From Bremia lactucae (taxonomy: Eukaryota; Oomycota; Peronosporomycetes; Peronosporales; Peronosporaceae), in the NCBI RefSeq assembly GCF_004359215.1, contig NC_090615.1, forward strand, positions 3,202,353 to 3,212,915: 10,563 nucleotides of DNA, read 5' to 3'. Positions 8,206 through 10,563 of this stretch are shown here, piece after piece (within the stretch, counting starts at the first letter, position 1; every line of letters begins with the position of its first letter). The translations under genes and the position numbers were made by a program. The notes beneath the pieces are model-generated. The model did no database searches. It worked only from the letters and a program-made list of their open reading frames with translations, and was not told the origin of the DNA.

Positions 8206-9690
8206 TATTTTAGCTCGCGGCGTTTCTGGGCTTATCAAGGTCAGCCTACACCTTCAGGGATGGTACTACACGAGAGGCCTCGGGAGGGAGCGTGGTCGGC
8301 TTGTTTGGCTAAACCGTCGAAGGAATTGGTTGCGCGAGATCTGGACAAGCTTCTCGAGCCCACAGCTGAGCATTTGGAGCGTATTCGGGCCCGGATAACT
8401 GAGCACGGGGCACCCTTGCTTCATGGCGCCGACAGCTGGTGAAATGGGGACGAATGGGTCTTGTCTTTTCCGCTTCGCTTTCCGGATGCGATAACTGCTC
8501 CGGATCATCGCTTGCACGCTATCTATCAATTCTGGGGGACGTTTGGATGGAGTAATAACCCCTGGATACGGGACTTGCCAGGTCTACAGCTGGTCAGCTC
8601 CAAATTCGACAGGATCGTTGCTTGTTCCATCTCGGACTTACACGTCCGTTGGACAGGAGAATCAGAGTTTACATTCCGCATTCCTCCTGCGGGTCCGTCC
8701 TTTTCTCACCACTCACAGTCTGAATTACGGCGATGGGCAACGGCTATCTTGCTGGCGTCACCATCTTTCCTCGTTGGGACTGAATTGGCGGCTGAACCTC
8801 CATTAAGGTTGCGGCATGCCCCTCCGTTTCGGTACGACTACGACTGGTCAACAGTGCGGCGGGGTCACATCGTCGGGACTCGACGAGGTCTTCAGGGCCT
8901 TCCGGATGGCCAAGTCCACCTGCAGCAGGGAGCCGACGGGTTCCGTTGGTTCTTCCTTACGCAACCACCAGAGCTGGTTTCGGCCCTCGTTGATGGGTGC
9001 ACACCCTTTGCCGAATTTCTTCAGCGACACGGTGTCGTCTTTTTCGCTCATCCTAGCCATCACCGTTTTCCATGGTCGGCAGCGGAGCGCGTCGCTAATC
9101 GATCCCTTTGGACGACAGTCCTTCGTCGGGCGTATCAGCTTCATAAACGACCGTTAGCGGTTGCATTACGGCCGTTGTTGCGGCGTCTGGACGCCGTCGT
9201 CAGTTCGGATCCATGGCAGCGGGCAGCCGCCCATCAGAGTCCATCCCAGGTGTGGTGTCACGCGCATGGGCTTACGGATCATCAAGTTTGGACGTGTTAT
9301 CTGATTGCTACCAAGCAACTCAACCTATATCACGCAGGTAGACAGGAAGACATTAGCTGCCGTGCATCGTCGGGGTGTCACGGTGTTAAGGGGTCTCCTG
9401 CTCACATTTTCTGGGACTGTCGGAAGGCGCGCGCCTATTGGGGCAAACTCATCCGGCACTGGACAGGCGTCACAGAGGCCCCTCTCGGGGACACGGGTCT
9501 TCTGCTCAGCTGCGCTACTAGACGAGCTTCAGCGATACCGGCACGGCAGCGCCTTCGGCTGCTTCAACGTTTTCAGGACGATTTCGAGGTGGCGATTCAG
9601 GGCTGGAAGCGAATCTGGTTTCTTCCGAGTACTATCTGCCTCACTCACTATGGAATGAGCGAAACGACGCGGTGTTTAGAGGGGAGCTGA
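8206..9690 (+). pseudogene. ORF2 C-terminal region with CCHC-like motif and an internal TGA
   Basis: One frame runs from about 8206 through 9690 with a single in-frame TGA at 8440-8442 (DSW-*-NGDEW). The 1,230-nt stretch 8461-9690 is unbroken. It contains a long region rich in Trp, Arg and His that I cannot assign (8461-9230), then the C-terminal motif CX5CX8HX4C with Cys 9358-9360, Cys 9376-9378, His 9403-9405 and Cys 9418-9420 (HIFWDC), followed by ARAYW. This motif is typical of the C-terminus of L1/Tx1-type ORF2 and is thought to bind nucleic acid. Near 9645 the sense of the protein leaves this frame (next frame reads LWNERNDAVF). Confidence 0.82.
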
Positions 9691-9968
9691 CCACGCTAAC
9701 TCACAGCGTCGCATTTTTTGGGCGCACGGGATTCGTCAACTAATGGCGTTGGCGAAGCGGGGCCATCGCGGTCCGGATACTGTAGTCCAAAAGGCGGTTT
9801 TGCACGCCTGCTTGGACTTATTTAATCTTGAGCCGCAGGATTTCCCGGTAGCTCCTGAGGTCAGTCACGAGAGTTCACCGTCACCGGTGCTGCTTTCCTG
9901 GCTCCGGAGTTTTCAGACATCTTATACTTTATCTTATGTAATAGACCGTCATGAAATCTCTCATCTCT
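9648..9968 (+). pseudogene. ORF2 extreme C-terminus, split again at T6GGG
   Basis: From 9648 the path reads LWNERNDAVFRGELTTLTHSVAFF, where WNERND.VF is a motif I recognise from ends of plant and oomycete LINE ORF2 proteins. It changes frame in the run T6GGG (9714-9722) and continues as WAHGIRQLMALAKRGHRG and on to SWLRSFQTSYTLS. No stop is met before the element ends: the frame runs through the tail and duplication to TAA 9992-9994 in LTR sequence. The original stop may have been TAA or TAG in TGTAATAG (9938-9945), which are both in another frame here. The 3' untranslated region is therefore very short or absent. Confidence 0.65.
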
Positions 9969-9969
9969 C
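9956..9969 (+). repeat. LINE 3' tail, two tandem ATCTCTC units
   Basis: ATCTCTC occurs at 9956-9962 and again at 9963-9969, directly against the right target-site duplication (sharing its C). A short simple repeat in place of poly(A) is known for several LINE families and may reflect template slippage at the start of reverse transcription. The bases following the tail (AT) also precede the left target, so a 2-3 base microhomology is possible. Confidence 0.6.
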
Positions 9970-9984
9970 ATGTTTAGTATTAGG
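9969..9984 (+). repeat. Target-site duplication of the LINE, right copy
   Basis: Exact copy of 1275-1290, CATGTTTAGTATTAGG. It marks where LTR sequence resumes. Sixteen of sixteen bases match with no flanking similarity, which argues for a fairly recent insertion. Confidence 0.9.
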
Positions 9985-10013
9985 TTATAGTTAAGTCAGC
10001 ATTTACAAAGATA

Positions 10014-10020
10014 TATAAAG
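10014..10020 (+). promoter_or_regulatory. Candidate TATA box of the LTR
   Basis: TATAAAG, within ATATATAAAG at 10011-10020, lies about 180 bp upstream of the LTR end, a reasonable place for the core promoter of this retrotransposon. It sits in the loop of the 9986-9996/10025-10035 inverted repeat. The LINE junction is about 30 bp upstream, so sequence further up in U3 is now 8.7 kb away. Not proven; AT-rich DNA yields such strings by chance. Confidence 0.4.
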
Positions 10021-10155
10021 AGACACTTAACTATATTAATACAGTTTTCATTTTACCATCTTAAGTTAACTTGTCTTAAGGGAAGTCTTTCTCTGCACGT
10101 ACAGTGTGCGTCACCTAACGAAAGGCACCACTAACAACTGAAGCAGTGTGAAGTG

Positions 10156-10180
10156 GACTTGTACTGAAACAGTACAAGTC
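10156..10180 (+). repeat. Perfect 11-bp hairpin near the LTR 3' end
   Basis: GACTTGTACTG, then AAA, then CAGTACAAGTC: eleven perfect pairs and a three-base loop, ending 15 bp before the LTR terminus. Its position suggests R or U5, so it could be present at the 5' end of the retrotransposon RNA. A role in 3'-end formation or reverse transcription is a possibility only. Confidence 0.7.
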
Positions 10181-10197
10181 GTAGTGCCCGTTACACC

Positions 10198-10205
10198 TGG
10201 TAGCA
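10198..10205 (+). other. Candidate primer-binding site
   Basis: TGGTAGCA begins two bases after the LTR end (CC at 10196-10197). Most LTR retrotransposons prime minus-strand synthesis from a tRNA 3' end, so the site begins TGG, the complement of CCA. I cannot assign the tRNA; the following bases (TTTTGTAG) would have to be compared with host tRNA acceptor stems. Confidence 0.5.
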
Positions 10206-10233
10206 TTTTGTAGTCCGTCCAAGGACCACATTT

Positions 10234-10269
10234 CCCACATCTAATATGGACATGTTAGATGGTAGTGGG
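10234..10269 (+). repeat. Hairpin presenting the gag start codon in its loop
   Basis: CATCTAA (10238-10244) pairs with TTAGATG (10255-10261), and CCCA (10234-10237) pairs with TGGG (10266-10269) across a 4-base bulge. The 10-base loop (10245-10254) contains two in-frame ATGs, at 10246 and 10252. It could influence initiation in the RNA. The pairing is visible directly; any effect is inference. Confidence 0.55.
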
Positions 10270-10563
10270 AATACGCATCACGTTTCCCCTGAAAGCTACT
10301 CCTTTCTAAGTGATATAGAAAGGAGTGCGGTTGAACGAATGAGTTCGACCGTAGGAAACGATGCAATCCTGGCATTACTGTCCAACTTAGACAGAGATGC
10401 CCTCCATTCAACTATCGCCAAGTTCATACAACATGAACTTGACGAGATGAAGGAAAAAGTAGCCTTGCTGAATCAGCAAGGCTCTCAACAGGCGGAACTG
10501 TTGAGATTACAACAGGTACAGACCCCTGTACCTGGGATGACGCAAACGCGTCGTCCCGAAACT
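10246..10563 (+). CDS. gag: gag polyprotein N-terminus of the LTR retrotransposon, open at window end
   Basis: ATG 10246 opens a frame of 106 codons without a stop up to the last base. A second ATG at 10252 is equally possible. The protein starts MDMLDGSGNTHH, is acidic and helical in character, and from about residue 60 becomes rich in Glu, Lys, Leu and Gln with a coiled-coil-like pattern (ELDEMKEKVALLNQQ), as expected for the assembly part of a gag. It closes with TRRPET, which I recall as lying just before the conserved gag region in oomycete Ty3/gypsy elements. That is memory, not a search. There are no frame breaks, in contrast to the LINE upstream. The frame is preceded by about 50 nt of leader after the LTR. 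The coding sequence also carries the inverted repeats described separately. Confidence 0.72.
   Translation, partial: MDMLDGSGNTHHVSPESYSFLSDIERSAVERMSSTVGNDAILALLSNLDRDALHSTIAKFIQHELDEMKEKVALLNQQGSQQAELLRLQQVQTPVPGMTQTRRPET
10298..10557 (+). repeat. Array of short inverted repeats inside gag coding sequence
   Basis: Stems read directly: 10298-10307/10317-10326 (10 bp, perfect); 10329-10336/10343-10350 (8 pairs, one U-G); 10378-10382/10390-10394 (5 bp); 10419-10427/10433-10441 (9 bp, perfect); 10461-10470/10474-10483 (10 bp, perfect, 3-base loop); 10484-10491/10498-10505 (8 bp, perfect); 10513-10521/10526-10534 (9 bp, perfect, 4-base loop); 10535-10543/10548-10556 (9 pairs, one U-G, extendable to 10 by sharing 10534). 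The last four are almost back to back. The reading frame stays open throughout. The array may continue beyond the window. Confidence 0.8.

Larger units (their letters stand above)
1291..9968 (+). mobile_element. LINE (L1/Tx1-like non-LTR retrotransposon) with OTU domain, about 8.7 kb, full length but frame-broken
   Basis: The element is bounded by the perfect 16-bp direct repeat. It encodes, in order, a gag-like protein with CCHC knuckle and OTU-like protease domain, an unassigned middle ORF, and an endonuclease/reverse transcriptase polyprotein. All are on the + strand, the same orientation as the host LTR element. There is no poly(A) tail; the 3' end is two copies of ATCTCTC. The APE endonuclease, the FVDD reverse transcriptase motif and a C-terminal CX5CX8HX4C motif fit the L1/Tx1 group. 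I see no RNase H domain. Coding frames are interrupted by about 13 shifts and two in-frame stops, so this copy as read could not make its proteins. Placement in a named clade needs a reverse transcriptase tree. Confidence 0.9.
5345..9968 (+). pseudogene. LINE ORF2: APE endonuclease and reverse transcriptase polyprotein, frame-broken
   Basis: This is the enzymatic polyprotein that nicks target DNA and copies the LINE RNA onto the nick. Following the best protein path, domains run: APE endonuclease (5500-6250), linker (6250-6830), reverse transcriptase (6840-7750), thumb/connection (7750-8440) and a C-terminal domain with a CCHC-like motif (9358-9420), then a tail to about 9950. Frame changes are near 6500, in the C6 run at 6807-6812, at 7309-7320 inside RT motif A, near 7700, near 8205, near 9645 and at T6GGG 9714-9722. 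A TGA at 8440-8442 interrupts W-*-NGDEW, most simply a TGG-to-TGA change. Intact length would be about 1,530 residues. No ATG begins the frame: TTG 5345 is where an ATG overlapping the middle-ORF stop would sit. The last open frame passes the LINE end and stops at 9992-9994 in LTR sequence. Confidence 0.85.
9985..10195 (+). repeat. 5' LTR, downstream portion (end of U3, R, U5)
   Basis: Continues the LTR interrupted at 1290 and ends in CCCGTTACA, the inverse of the LTR start. It contains an 11-bp inverted repeat (9986-9996/10025-10035) whose loop holds a TATA-like box, a CTTAAG pair (10060-10065/10075-10080), a 10-bp palindrome AAGTTAACTT (10063-10072) and a perfect 11-bp hairpin with a 3-nt loop (10156-10166/10170-10180) close to the LTR end. 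U3/R/U5 borders cannot be placed exactly from sequence alone. Confidence 0.82.
1050..10563 (+). mobile_element. LTR retrotransposon (probably Ty3/gypsy), 5' end, interrupted by a LINE and cut by the window edge
   Basis: The left terminus TGTAACGGG (1050-1058) and right terminus CCCGTTACA (10187-10195) are perfect 9-bp inverted partners with canonical TG...CA ends. After the right terminus come two bases, a TGG that could start a primer-binding site, a leader of about 50 nt and a gag-like ORF open to the window end. Removing 1291-9984 (the LINE plus one copy of the duplication) leaves an LTR of about 452 bp. Pol and the 3' LTR lie outside the window, so the Ty3/gypsy versus Ty1/copia call rests only on the character of the gag start, in particular the closing residues RRPET, which I recall from oomycete gypsy-type gags. 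The target-site duplication cannot be checked because the 3' end is missing; the 5 bp before the LTR are CCGCA. Confidence 0.8.

Noticed and set aside
10298..10557. Inverted-repeat array as a CRISPR array
   Set aside because: The stems differ in sequence from one another, so there is no common repeat or spacer pattern, and the region is protein coding.

Overview
The window looks like repeat-rich DNA of an oomycete, most likely Phytophthora or a related downy-mildew-type genome. That assignment is an inference from the kind of retroelements present: an LTR of the 'TGTAACGGG...' type and an OTU-bearing LINE. No host gene, rRNA or tRNA is recognisable. The window is a nest of two retrotransposons in AT-rich flanking DNA.

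Layout: 1-1049 is AT-rich non-coding flank. At 1050 an LTR begins (terminal TGTAACGGG). It runs to 1290, is interrupted by about 8.7 kb, resumes after the insert and ends at 10195 (terminal CCCGTTACA, the exact inverted partner). Without the insert the LTR is about 452 bp. It is followed by a possible primer-binding site (TGG at 10198) and a gag-like ORF starting at 10246 that is still open at the window end. This is the 5' end of an LTR retrotransposon, probably Ty3/gypsy, whose body lies beyond the window.

The insert, 1291-9968, is a non-LTR retrotransposon (LINE) in the same orientation. It is bounded by a perfect 16-bp direct repeat (1275-1290 and 9969-9984), read as its target-site duplication. 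It carries (i) a gag-like ORF1 (about 1380-4184) with a CCHC zinc knuckle and a C-terminal OTU-like cysteine-protease domain; (ii) an additional ORF of unknown function (about 4221-5355); and (iii) ORF2 (about 5345 to the 3' end) with an APE-type endonuclease, a reverse transcriptase, and a C-terminal CCHC-like motif of the L1/Tx1 kind. All three are broken: I count about 13 frame changes and two in-frame stops, although the catalytic motifs are preserved. Exact termini beside many small indels suggest either sequencing/assembly indels or a copy mobilised in trans.

The LINE lies about 30 bp upstream of a TATA-like box in the LTR. It separates most of U3 from the core promoter but leaves R/U5, leader and gag untouched.

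The least explained signal is a dense series of short, mostly perfect inverted repeats through the LTR, leader and first 320 nt of gag. Nine hairpins fall in 10234-10557, several back to back, inside protein-coding sequence. This is the best candidate for an undescribed structure here.
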